From positions 62,001-126,000 of the forward strand of contig NZ_CP022542.1 in assembly GCF_002237555.1 (NCBI RefSeq): a stretch of 64,000 nucleotides of DNA. Direction: 5' to 3'. The position numbers were made by a program, and so were the translations under genes. This DNA comes from Antarctobacter heliothermus (GTDB taxonomy: Bacteria > Pseudomonadota > Alphaproteobacteria > Rhodobacterales > Rhodobacteraceae). Below the pieces are notes generated by a model. It was not told where the DNA came from. It was given only the letters and a program-made list of their open reading frames with translations, and made no database searches. Below, in pieces: positions 17,715 to 26,015 of the stretch; positions within the stretch are counted from its first letter, which is position 1, and each line of letters opens with the position of its first letter.

Positions 17715-19163
17715 TCACAACACGAAATCATCCGCTGTCAGCCCGGTGACACCGCCCACCCGGATCTCTGCGTCGATGGTGCCGTCACCGTTGGCATCAA
17801 ACTGCACGATGGTCGATCCGGTGGCGGTTTCATTCAGCCGCAACTCGGGGTTGCCTGACGGCGCAAAGGCCGCGGTGCCGCGGAATTCAAAGACCCCCGG
17901 CGACATGCCCGCCACCACGATCAGGTCAACGCCCTGTTCGAAATCCATGATCTGGTCGCGGTTGGCCCCTGCCTCGGTTCCGGCAAGCGCGCGGAAGACA
18001 AAATTGTCCGCCCCTTCGCCGCCAGTCAGCAGGTCCCTGCCGTCGCCGCCCGCCAGATCATCCTCCCCGGCACGCCCACGCAGGATGTCATTGCCCGAAC
18101 CGCCCTCAAGCGTGTCGTCGCCATTGCCACCGTCCATGGTGTCGTCGTTGTCCCCGCCATCAAGCAGGTCGCTGCCGTCCTGGCCGACCAGCACGTCGTT
18201 GCCCGCCTCGCCATAAACACTGTCATCACCGGCGTTGGCGTTTAGCGTGTCATTGTCAGCGCCGCCGTTGATCTCGTCATTGCCCTCACCGCCCAGGATG
18301 AAGTCGTCGCCGCTGCCGCCATCCAGCACATCGTCACCGCCTCGCCCGACCAGCTGGTCGTCATCGGCCCCGCCATCAAAGTCGTCGGCGAAATCGCCGC
18401 CGGTCAGCGTGTCGTTTCCGTTCTCGCCCAGCACCGTGCCCGCCGTGACACCAGCGCCCAAGCCCATGTAGGCGTCGGCGCCGCCCCCCATCTGGATGTC
18501 GCCGGTGATCGTGCCGGTGTTGCTAATCACGTCGCTGTCGGCGCCGGCAAGGACCGCAAGGCCATCTGCCGCGATGGTCCCGGAGTTCGACAGTCTGAAG
18601 ACCTCACCCAAAGACAGGACGGCCCGGATGCCGTCATTGGCACCGGTCATTGTCCCTGAATTGACCACGGTGGCGGTTCCTTCCACCCTTACGATGAAGT
18701 CCGAAGCCGCGTTCATCACACCGCTGTTGACGAGCCTTGAATCCTGGCCATTCATCCGCAGGGCGGCAATCAACCCCCCAGAGGGATACGTTCCATCCAC
18801 CGTGCCGCCGTTCACGAATATCGTGGTGTCGCCATCAAGCTCGATCTGGCCACCGGATATTGTGCCATAGTTGGTCACGGTCGTCCCACTGCCTGTGCCT
18901 TTGATCGGTCGAAAGGCCGAACTCGTCAGGATGGACCCCGTCGGCCCGACATAGATATTTGTGTCTGTGTTTACGCCCAATTCGATGGTATTGAATGTGG
19001 TCGTGACTATGGCTCCGAGAATAAATATGTCGGTGTTGTTGCCGTTCACGTCGATGACTGCGCTTGTGAAGTACTGCGTAACGCCTTCCAGAATAAAATA
19101 TTCATCGTTCGCTGCGAGGGTCGTTTGCGCGTTGGTCAGTGTATCAATCACAAAGGTTGCCAT
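17715..19163 (-). CDS. RTX calcium-binding repeat protein, array member 5
   Basis: 482 residues. N-terminal solenoid-type repeats include VTNYGTISGG, LVNSGVMNA, VVNSGTMTG, LSNSGTIAA and ISNTGTITG. RTX repeats and C-terminus follow. The RTX stretch GGADDDQLVGRGGDDVL and the variant IMDFEQGVDLIVVAGM are shared only with member 1, and the DNA at 18026-18380 closely matches 11045-11400, including synonymous positions. That implies recent duplication or gene conversion between non-adjacent copies. ATG 19163 has AGGAGAGAAAAAG upstream. Predicted secreted, calcium-binding and non-enzymatic. Confidence 0.88.
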   Translation of the reverse strand: MATFVIDTLTNAQTTLAANDEYFILEGVTQYFTSAVIDVNGNNTDIFILGAIVTTTFNTIELGVNTDTNIYVGPTGSILTSSAFRPIKGTGSGTTVTNYGTISGGQIELDGDTTIFVNGGTVDGTYPSGGLIAALRMNGQDSRLVNSGVMNAASDFIVRVEGTATVVNSGTMTGANDGIRAVLSLGEVFRLSNSGTIAADGLAVLAGADSDVISNTGTITGDIQMGGGADAYMGLGAGVTAGTVLGENGNDTLTGGDFADDFDGGADDDQLVGRGGDDVLDGGSGDDFILGGEGNDEINGGADNDTLNANAGDDSVYGEAGNDVLVGQDGSDLLDGGDNDDTMDGGNGDDTLEGGSGNDILRGRAGEDDLAGGDGRDLLTGGEGADNFVFRALAGTEAGANRDQIMDFEQGVDLIVVAGMSPGVFEFRGTAAFAPSGNPELRLNETATGSTIVQFDANGDGTIDAEIRVGGVTGLTADDFVL

Positions 19164-19295
19164 GACTTTTTCTCTCCTAATCCAGAAATACGGGGCAGAT
19201 TAACCGTCTTGCGGCCCGGGGCCAGATAAATCGGTCGGGCCTGTTCCCAAGGAGGACGTCACCTCGCGGTCGGGCCCTGCCGCACAGGAAAAAGG

Positions 19296-19317
19296 AACGC
19301 CCCGCGACGGGGGCGTT
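19296..19317 (-). terminator. Rho-independent-type terminator after RTX array member 6
   Basis: AACGCCCC (19296-19303) and GGGGCGTT (19310-19317) form a perfect 8-bp stem with a 6-base loop. Reading the minus strand, the stem is followed by a T-rich run (CCTTTTTCC), and on the plus strand by TTCATTTTTG, so it may work both ways. It lies about 60 bases past the stop of member 6 (19376). A near-exact direct repeat of about 16 bases (TTGTTGCCGGTGCTTT) is found beside it at about 19323-19356. Confidence 0.7.
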
Positions 19318-19375
19318 TCATTTTTGTTGCCGGTGCTTTTTTGTTGCCGGTGCTTTGCGCCTCGGGGATGGCGCT

Positions 19376-20794
19376 TTACAGCACGAAATCATCCGCCGTC
19401 AGGCCGGTGACACCACCCACCCGGATCTCTGCGTCGATGGTGCCGTCACCATTGTTGTCGATCTGCACGATGGTCGACCCGGTGGGCGTCTCGAACAGGC
19501 GCAGTTCGGGATTGCCCGAGGGGGCAAACCCGGCGGTGCCGCGGAATTCGAACACGCCGGGCGACAGGCCCGCCACGACAATCAGATCGACGCCCTGTTC
19601 GAAATCCAGGATCTGATCGCGGGTCGCCCCGATGCCCGCTTCGGCAATGCCACGAAAGACAAAGTTGTCCGCGCCCTCACCGCCGGTCAACAGGTCCCTC
19701 CCGGTGCCGCCCGCCAGATCGTCCTCACCGGCGCGGCCACGCAGGATGTCATTGCCGCTGCCGCCCTCAAGGATGTCATCGCCATTGCCGCCGTCCAACG
19801 TGTCGTCCAGCATGCCGCCGTCCAGAAAATCCGATCCGTCCTGACCCACCAGCACATCGTTGCCCGCCTCGCCGTACAGTGTGTCGTCGCCGGCATTGCC
19901 GTTGATCGTGTCGAAGTTGTTGCCGCCGGTCATGCTGTCGTTGCCCGCGCCGCCCAGGATGTAGTCATTGCCCGCCTCGCCGCTCAGGATGTCATCGCCG
20001 CCGCGCCCGATCAGCAGGTCGGCATCGTCACCACCCAGCATCTGGTCGGTCTCTGACCCGCCCTGCAACGTGTCATTGCCTAGGCCCCCCAGCACCCGGC
20101 CAGAGGTGGTGCCGCCGTTGGCGTTGTAGAAATCCGCGCCCGCGCCCATGTCGATCTCGCCGCTGATAACCCCCGAATTGATCAGGTAATCGGTCGAGGC
20201 GCCGCCCAGAAAGGCATGGTCCGGCGTGCCGCCGATGTCCTGCCCGGCCAGAATTTCGCCGGTGTTGCGAAAGATGCTAAGGCCGCCCGACGCGCCGGTC
20301 AGGGAATTGTCGATGCCCCGGCTGCTAGAGCTGATCACACCGCTGTTGGTGAATTCGATAAAGCCGGTGTTGGTGATTTCCAGAATAACAGCAGCCTCTG
20401 AGATCGACGACAGCAGACCGGTGTTGATCACATCATGGTTGATGGGCAGCACGGCGGCGGCATCGGTCGTCAGTTCCAGCGCGCTGAGGCTGCCGATGAT
20501 GCTGCCGTGGTTTATGATCTGCGTGCTGTCGGTCACATTGGCGATGAGGCCATGACCATTGGTCTGGATCGATCCGTTTGGTCCCACATACATCGTGACC
20601 GCGGTGGCGTTCTGGGCATCCACCCCATTGCCAAAGCCCAGAATGGATCCGTCGACCAGCAGGCTCGCTCCGCCGTTCATGATCACGGGGAAGGCGAACA
20701 CCTGCAACGATCCTTGCGGCCCGATGATGCCAGCCTCTCCGTTGTTGAGGGTCTGCTGGGCGGTGACAAGGGCGTTGATGTTGAACGAGGCCAT
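19376..20794 (-). CDS. RTX calcium-binding repeat protein, array member 6
   Basis: 472 residues with the array's architecture. N-terminal solenoid-type repeats include IINHGSIIG, VINTGLLSS, FTNSGVISS, FRNTGEILAG and LINSGVISG. RTX repeats such as GGAGNDSMTGG and GGSGNDILRG follow. The C-terminus is the second variant type also found in member 2 (IAEAGIGATRDQ; QIDNNGDG), and it alone has LFETPTGSTIV instead of LNETATGSTIV. ATG 20794 is preceded by CAGGAGATTTCC. Its N-terminal segment (TAQQTLNNGEAGIIG) resembles that of member 2 (IAQTLGSGETGVLT), agreeing with the C-terminal pairing. Confidence 0.87.
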   Translation of the reverse strand: MASFNINALVTAQQTLNNGEAGIIGPQGSLQVFAFPVIMNGGASLLVDGSILGFGNGVDAQNATAVTMYVGPNGSIQTNGHGLIANVTDSTQIINHGSIIGSLSALELTTDAAAVLPINHDVINTGLLSSISEAAVILEITNTGFIEFTNSGVISSSSRGIDNSLTGASGGLSIFRNTGEILAGQDIGGTPDHAFLGGASTDYLINSGVISGEIDMGAGADFYNANGGTTSGRVLGGLGNDTLQGGSETDQMLGGDDADLLIGRGGDDILSGEAGNDYILGGAGNDSMTGGNNFDTINGNAGDDTLYGEAGNDVLVGQDGSDFLDGGMLDDTLDGGNGDDILEGGSGNDILRGRAGEDDLAGGTGRDLLTGGEGADNFVFRGIAEAGIGATRDQILDFEQGVDLIVVAGLSPGVFEFRGTAGFAPSGNPELRLFETPTGSTIVQIDNNGDGTIDAEIRVGGVTGLTADDFVL

Positions 20795-21050
20795 GGCGGA
20801 AATCTCCTGTGGGTCAATGCATATGCAAAACGACGGCCCGGCGATCCCAAGGGACAAGGACGACAAAAGGCCGGTCTGATGAGGGACAGGCCACCATGGT
20901 TTGCCAAAATTGTCGTCAGGTCAAAGAAATCCCCGCAAAAGCACCGGGGCAGGGGCGAATACAAAGGGCCTTCTTCTTATGGCAGAGTGATCTTCGGGGA
21001 TCTCTCCCAATGATCATTTCCTCCCCGCCGCCGGGACGGGCGGGCGGGCG

Positions 21051-22496
21051 CTACAGCGCGAAATCATCCGCGGTCAGCCCGGTGACTCCGCCCACCCGGA
21101 TCTCGGCATCCGCCGTGCCGTCGCCATCCACGTCAAACTGCACGATGCTGGACCCGGTCGCGGTCTCGATCACCCGGATCTGGTTGGGGGCCGAAAACGC
21201 CGCCGTGCCGACAAAGGCAAACACCCCCGGCGACATGCTGACCACGTTGATCAGGTCCACCCCCGGCTCAAAGTCAAGGATCTGGTCGCGGACAGCGCCT
21301 GTTCCCGCATGGGCGGTGGTGCGGAACACAAAGACATCCGCATCCGCGCCGCCGGTCAGAAAATCCAGCCCCAGACCACCCGCCAGTTCATCCTCTCCGG
21401 CGCGGCCGCGCAGCACGTCATTGTCATCGCCGCCTTCCAGCGTGTCATTGCCGTCGCCGCCGTCCAGCGTATCGTTGCCCGCGCCGCCCTCCAGCAGGTC
21501 CGACCCGTCCTGCCCCGCCAGCACGTCCGCCGCGCCGTCCCCCGACAGATCGTCGTCGCCGCCGCCGCCAGAGATCGTATCGGTGCCGTCGCCGCCCGTG
21601 ACCACGTCGCTGCCCAGCCCGGCGATGATCAGGTCGTCGCCCGCCCCGCCATGCAGGACATCGTCGCCGCCGCGCCCGACCAGCTTGTCATTGTCGGTGC
21701 CGCCCTCCAGCAGGTCGGCGCTTTCGCCGCCCACCAGCGTGTCATTGCCCGCCTCGCCCCGCACCGCGCCGCTGGTCACGCCCGGGCCTGCGTTCTCGAA
21801 GAAATCCGCACCGCCCCCCAGGGCGACGCTGCCCAGAAGGGTGCCCGCATTGACCACCGTGTCGCCCGCCGCCGCGTCGCCGGTCAGCACCAGATCGCCG
21901 GTGCCGTCGCGGTCGGTCAGCGTGCCGCGATTGATCACAACCGCCGGCCCGGTGGAGCGCATGTCGATCCGGGTGGCAAAGATCTCTCCGGTGTTGACCA
22001 GACGGCTGAAGCCGCTGCCGCTCATGGCCAGATCCTGGCCATCCATCAGCCCCGAGTTGGTCAGGGTGAAATTGCCGATCGCCCCGTCAAAGACCAGATC
22101 AGCTCCGCGCGCCACCATGGTGCCCGCATTGAACAGGTCGATGTCCTTGTCGCCGGGGCTATCGATGTCGATCAGCTCCCCGTCATTGGCCATCATGGTG
22201 CCGTAGTTGAGGATCTCGATCAGCCCCGCCCCGCCGGCAAGGTTGATGGCATCGCCGGTAAAGCTGGTCAGCGTGCCAAAATTGGCGATCCGCGCATTGT
22301 CGGCCCGCACCTCGACGCCATTGTCGTCGGCCCAGACAAAGCCATAGGCAAACAGGCTGGTGACCAGTGCCCCGGCCATCAGCTCAAACCCGTCGCCATT
22401 GGCGGTGTAGATGTCGTTGTAGTCGCGCAGCACGACAGTGGCGCCATTGGGGGCATAGACCGTGGTCGAGGCGCTGGATTGATAGGTGGTGGTCAT
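21051..22496 (-). CDS. RTX calcium-binding repeat protein, array member 7 (most diverged)
   Basis: 481 residues. Solenoid-type N-terminal repeats (IANFGTLTS, ILNYGTMMA, LTNSGLMDG, VINRGTLTD, VVNAGTLLG) precede RTX repeats (GGADFFE-type turn, GGAGNDTLDGG, GGDGNDTLEGG). The C-terminus keeps the family pattern but has drifted: TTAHAGTGAVRDQILDFEPG, VVSMSPGVFAFVG, NQIRVIETATGSS and a final TADDFAL. Its DNA is richer in G+C and matches the other six less well, so it seems to have escaped recent homogenisation. ATG 22496 is chosen (MTTTYQSS) over an upstream frame. It is divergent from the plus-strand RTX gene at 22805. Confidence 0.86.
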   Translation of the reverse strand: MTTTYQSSASTTVYAPNGATVVLRDYNDIYTANGDGFELMAGALVTSLFAYGFVWADDNGVEVRADNARIANFGTLTSFTGDAINLAGGAGLIEILNYGTMMANDGELIDIDSPGDKDIDLFNAGTMVARGADLVFDGAIGNFTLTNSGLMDGQDLAMSGSGFSRLVNTGEIFATRIDMRSTGPAVVINRGTLTDRDGTGDLVLTGDAAAGDTVVNAGTLLGSVALGGGADFFENAGPGVTSGAVRGEAGNDTLVGGESADLLEGGTDNDKLVGRGGDDVLHGGAGDDLIIAGLGSDVVTGGDGTDTISGGGGDDDLSGDGAADVLAGQDGSDLLEGGAGNDTLDGGDGNDTLEGGDDNDVLRGRAGEDELAGGLGLDFLTGGADADVFVFRTTAHAGTGAVRDQILDFEPGVDLINVVSMSPGVFAFVGTAAFSAPNQIRVIETATGSSIVQFDVDGDGTADAEIRVGGVTGLTADDFAL

Positions 22497-22804
22497 AGGC
22501 GGTGTCCCCCGGGACCGGGCCACAGGGGGCCGCCCCTTTCATCTTGGTTAACAACCTCGCGTGTCCCGCTTAACAAACCGTGAACATTTGCCGGATCAGA
22601 GGGTCTGGCAGACAGGCAGCCCCCCGAAAGGCCGTGATTTTGCGGGGTTCGAACGGTTTTAACCAATGTTTCCAATTCCTCTGCGTCCCACCGCCCGCTT
22701 CGGGGTAAATCCACAGAGGGGCTGTCGGCCGCGCCACGGACGGGGCGCGGGGCCGATTCGGCCCCGGCGGGGCGGGGACAGACACGCAAGGACGGGGTGA
22801 ACCG
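22497..22804. promoter_or_regulatory. divergent promoter region between two RTX genes
   Basis: 308 bases separating array member 7 (minus) from the eighth RTX gene (plus). The central part is less GC-rich (GATTTTGCGGGGTTCGAACGGTTTTAACCAATG region, about 22629-22665) and is the likely promoter zone. A hairpin, GGGGCCG-ATT-CGGCCCC at 22749-22765, lies about 40 bases before the plus-strand start and could affect its leader RNA. No coding frame is supported. Confidence 0.4.
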
Positions 22805-23821
22805 ATGGCACGACCGACACCGTTTGACGACGATCTGACCGATGGCCCGCTGGCCCGGCTGATTGCGCTCATGGCCGGGCATGACCGGGCCTCGGGGCGG
22901 GCGGGCAACGACACGCTGCGCGGCGAGGCCGGCAATGACACGCTGGCAGGCGACGGGGGCGATGACCGGCTGATCGGAGGCCCCGGCAAGGACTGGCTGC
23001 TGGGCGGTGACGGCGATGACACCCTGCGCGGCGACGACGGGGAGGACGCGCTGCTGGGCGGGCCGGGGCGCGATCTGTTGGTGGGGGGCTCTGACGATGA
23101 CGACCTGCGTGGCGGGCCGGGCGGCGACACCCTGATCGGTGCCACCGGCGACGATACCATGGCTGGTGAGGATGGCGACGACATGCTGGACGGCGGCACC
23201 GGGGATGATCTGCTGACCGGCGGCGCGGGCGATGATTGGCTGCGCGGCGCGCAGGACAGCGACACGCTGTTTGCCGGGGACGGCAATGACACGCTGGCGG
23301 GTGGTGACGGCGACGACTGGCTGCGCGGCGAGGCGGGCACCGACACGCTGGTCGGCGGCGCGGGCAATGACTGGATGGTGGGCGGCGCAGACAACGACTG
23401 GATGGCCGGCGAGGCGGGCAATGACACGCTGCTGGGCGAAGACGGCAACGATGCCGCCTCGGGCGGGGCCGGACACGACCTGCTGCGTGGCGGGGCGGGG
23501 GACGACACGCTGTCCGGCCTCAGCGGCCATGACACCCTGCAAGGCGGGGTGGGCGACGATCTGCTGATTGGTGGCGCGGGGGCGGACGTCTTTGTCTTCA
23601 CCCGGGGTCAGGACCGCATCGCCGATTTTGAGGACGGGGTGGATCTGATCGACCTCACCGGCGCGGCGTTTGCGCTGCGCGCGGCGCTGATGGTGCCGGG
23701 CCATTCGATCAGCGTGGCGGCGGGCGGATGGCTGGTGCTGGGGGCAGGCCCCAACACATTGGTGATCGACAACCCCGGCGACAGCGCCATCACCCTGACC
23801 AGCGACGATGTCCTGTTCTAG
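22805..23821 (+). CDS. RTX calcium-binding repeat protein, compact type
   Basis: 338 residues consisting almost wholly of RTX nonapeptides from about residue 33 to 255 (AGNDTLRGEAGNDTLAG, GGDGDDTLRGDDG, GGAGDDWLRG), roughly twenty repeats with many tryptophans (DDWL, NDWM) not seen in the array genes. It lacks the NSGTI-type domain and the constant C-terminus. Its own end is a short serralysin-like domain: ADVFVFTRGQDRIADFEDGVD, then DDVLF at the terminus, again an acidic-hydrophobic type I secretion signal. GGACGGGGTG precedes ATG 22805. Probably a structural calcium-binding secreted protein made with the array. Its stop is 8 bases from the convergent sulfotransferase gene. Confidence 0.85.
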   Translation: MARPTPFDDDLTDGPLARLIALMAGHDRASGRAGNDTLRGEAGNDTLAGDGGDDRLIGGPGKDWLLGGDGDDTLRGDDGEDALLGGPGRDLLVGGSDDDDLRGGPGGDTLIGATGDDTMAGEDGDDMLDGGTGDDLLTGGAGDDWLRGAQDSDTLFAGDGNDTLAGGDGDDWLRGEAGTDTLVGGAGNDWMVGGADNDWMAGEAGNDTLLGEDGNDAASGGAGHDLLRGGAGDDTLSGLSGHDTLQGGVGDDLLIGGAGADVFVFTRGQDRIADFEDGVDLIDLTGAAFALRAALMVPGHSISVAAGGWLVLGAGPNTLVIDNPGDSAITLTSDDVLF

Positions 23822-23828
23822 CGGGCGC

Positions 23829-24998
23829 TTATACCCCGATCATCCGCCGCATCGCGCCGCGCCTGCGCCAGCGCAGATCGGCCTCCAGCAACCGGTCCAG
23901 TACCACGGCGATTGCCGCATCCCAGTCCTCGACCGACGCAGAGGCGGCGGGTTTCGCGCGCGAAACATCGCCCGCACCCGCTGCGCGCGCGCCCTCGGCG
24001 ATGCCGTCATACAGGCCCGCCAGCGCCTCGGGGGCGTCCAGCCGCGTCGGCCCCGCCTTCATCCGCGCCCAGTAGGGATCCAGCGAGGTCCAGCCCGGTT
24101 CCGCCAGCAACCGCTCTGCGGTCTCGGGCGGCAGGGCGTCCATCATCCGGGCCACGTCCTCTTGCAGGCGCGGCCAGACTTCTTGCGCTAAGCGCGGCAA
24201 AAAGGCCCAGAGCTTGTCCGAGGGCGCAAACTGGCACCACCGCTGCACCACAAATTCCGCCGCGCTGTCATGCGGGGTCGGGCGAAAGCGGCGGTTGCGC
24301 AGGAAAAACCCGGTCAGCGCCGGGGGCGGGGCGCTGTTGACCTGATCGCCCGCCTGCAACGGCAGGCCGTAACGCGCGGCAAAGCCCGCCACCACGTCGG
24401 CCCGCGCGCTGTCCACCGCCAGCCGCACGTTGGGCGCGGCGGCCCAGGCCGCCACATAGGGGCCGACGTCATAGCGCGCCCGTTCCAGCCAGCGTTCGAC
24501 CTGACGGTTGTGAAAAAACCCGGTGTGCCAGATGCCCCACTGCCAATAGGCGGCGTTGATCCAGTCCAGCGGCGGGCGCACATAGGCCACCGCGTCCAGC
24601 GTCTCCAGCCCGGCCGCCGCCGCCAGCGCCGGGGCCTGATCCGCATGGGCCACCCAGCCTTCGCTGGACAGGATCGGCACCCGGCCCGCGCGCGTCTGCG
24701 CCGCGATGCCCGCACCGACCTGCGCCCAATAGGCGGGCTGATTGTCCTGCCGGGTGACATTGGGCCACGACAGATAGCCATGCACCGAATGCCGCATCAT
24801 CGCCGCCAGCCGTCGGCCCGTCACCGGCACCAGACCGTCCTCGGTCACGCGACCCGCCATATAGACATGCCGCCGCCCGTCCGCGCCGGACAGCTCTGGC
24901 TGTGCGCTCAGCGCCCGTTGCAGGGCGGAACTGCCGCATTTCGGCGCCCCCACATGCAGGATGGCCCGCACCGGGGCGCCTTGGCTGTGCTCTGTCAT
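23829..24998 (-). CDS. sulfotransferase-fold protein
   Basis: 389 residues. The start RAILHVGAPKCGSSALQRAL (about residues 11-30) is the phosphosulfate-binding loop of sulfotransferases and related P-loop proteins. The 3'-phosphate motif is less clear but a VRLAVDSARADVVAGFAARY-like region lies where expected. No membrane segment. Proteins of this type occur in alphaproteobacterial capsule and exopolysaccharide loci. Compared with the sulfotransferase at 5231 this one is more divergent, so sulfuryl transfer is probable but not certain. It is convergent with the RTX gene and divergent from the FkbM gene at 25169. Confidence 0.75.
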   Translation of the reverse strand: MTEHSQGAPVRAILHVGAPKCGSSALQRALSAQPELSGADGRRHVYMAGRVTEDGLVPVTGRRLAAMMRHSVHGYLSWPNVTRQDNQPAYWAQVGAGIAAQTRAGRVPILSSEGWVAHADQAPALAAAAGLETLDAVAYVRPPLDWINAAYWQWGIWHTGFFHNRQVERWLERARYDVGPYVAAWAAAPNVRLAVDSARADVVAGFAARYGLPLQAGDQVNSAPPPALTGFFLRNRRFRPTPHDSAAEFVVQRWCQFAPSDKLWAFLPRLAQEVWPRLQEDVARMMDALPPETAERLLAEPGWTSLDPYWARMKAGPTRLDAPEALAGLYDGIAEGARAAGAGDVSRAKPAASASVEDWDAAIAVVLDRLLEADLRWRRRGAMRRMIGV

Positions 24999-25168
24999 GC
25001 TGTCTTGTCTTCATCCAATCGAGCGGCGCGCATCACGGTGTCATGGCACAGAACGCGCGCCCTGACCACACTGGCTCACCCCTCTGGCCGCCTACTCTGG
25101 CCGCCTACTCTGGCCCCACGGGAGGTGATCTCTTGGCACGGCTGGGGGCTTGCTCTAAAGCTCGGTCC

Positions 25169-25945
25169 ATGAGCAGTCAGTCAAGTCCGGCCGAGCAGGC
25201 CTCCCGCATTGAATTTCTGGCGCGGATCAACCGGCTCGCCCCGTTGATACCGCACTACGAGGCCATTCTCGAAGCTATGTACCGCCGCGTCATCGCGCCC
25301 GGTCAATGCGTCTACGACATCGGCTGTCACGCCGGTCGGCACACGACGCCCTTTCTGGAACTTGTCGGCCCCGGCGGGCAGGTCGTCGGGTTTGAGCCGA
25401 TCCCCCAGATGGCGCAACGCCTGCGCTCGCTGGCCGCGCAGCATCGCAATTTCACGATCCATGAGACCGCGCTGTCCAACCAGAGCGGCAAGACAAGCTT
25501 TGCCTTCGCCACCGGCACGCCGGAGGAAAGCGGCCTGATCGAACGGCAGTTCAACCATCCCGAACTGGCGAAGGTGCGCCAGATCACGGTGATGGTGAAC
25601 CGGCTGGATGACATGGTGACCGCACAGGGCTTGCCCGACCCCCATTACATCAAGATCGATGTCGAGGGCGCCGAACTGGACGTGCTGGACGGCGCGCGCG
25701 ACACGCTGGCCCGCGCCCGGCCGATCCTGTCGGTGGAATACGGCGCGCCCGGCTATGCGCCCTACGGCCATCAGGCGATGGATCTTTGGCAGTTTGCCGA
25801 CAGCGCGGGCTATGCTGTTTTTGACCTGTTCGGCTATCCTCTGACCACGCCCGAGGCCTGGCTGACGGAATGCGATCGCGGGATCTGGGACTGGTTTCTG
25901 GTGCCGGTCGAACGCGCCGCCCAGATTGAGGCCCTCTGGCGCTGA
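25169..25945 (+). CDS. FkbM family methyltransferase
   Basis: 258 residues. SAM-binding YDIGCHAGRHTTPFLELVGP, acidic VGFEPIPQMAQRL and the family motif YIKIDVEGAELDVLDGA are all clear. It differs from the two tandem FkbM genes at 7379 and 8182 in its Cys-His variant of the glycine loop and is not their recent duplicate. The frame is open upstream to 24902, overlapping the opposite-strand sulfotransferase, but ATG 25169 begins the normal N-terminus. Just before it, a 13-base unit (CTGGCCGCCTACT) is tandemly repeated at about 25084-25110. Likely polysaccharide O-methylation; substrate unknown. Confidence 0.87.
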   Translation: MSSQSSPAEQASRIEFLARINRLAPLIPHYEAILEAMYRRVIAPGQCVYDIGCHAGRHTTPFLELVGPGGQVVGFEPIPQMAQRLRSLAAQHRNFTIHETALSNQSGKTSFAFATGTPEESGLIERQFNHPELAKVRQITVMVNRLDDMVTAQGLPDPHYIKIDVEGAELDVLDGARDTLARARPILSVEYGAPGYAPYGHQAMDLWQFADSAGYAVFDLFGYPLTTPEAWLTECDRGIWDWFLVPVERAAQIEALWR

Positions 25946-26015
25946 GCGCGCCCGATAGGTGCCCCGGATTTTGCCGGAACTCCGCCAATTCTCAGACTGC
26001 AACCCGGACCGTGAC

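Larger units (their letters stand above)
10734..21500 (-). repeat. dispersed long repeats: 3' ends of seven RTX genes
   Basis: The last roughly 300-500 bases of each array gene are near-identical: blocks begin (plus-strand low end) at 10734, 12439, 14153, 15854, 17715 and 19376, with a weaker copy at 21051. All start with the complement of the terminal Leu-Val-Phe-Asp-Asp codons (CACGAAATCATCCGC) and run through the secretion domain into the RTX nonapeptides. The sequence then diverges sharply towards the 5' halves. These blocks are large enough to support homologous recombination and can easily be mis-assembled by short reads. Confidence 0.85.

Noticed and set aside
10734..22496. CRISPR-like periodic repeats in the RTX array
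   Set aside because: Periodicity is 27 bases (nine codons) inside protein-coding DNA with conserved Gly/Asp codons, not repeats separated by unique spacers.
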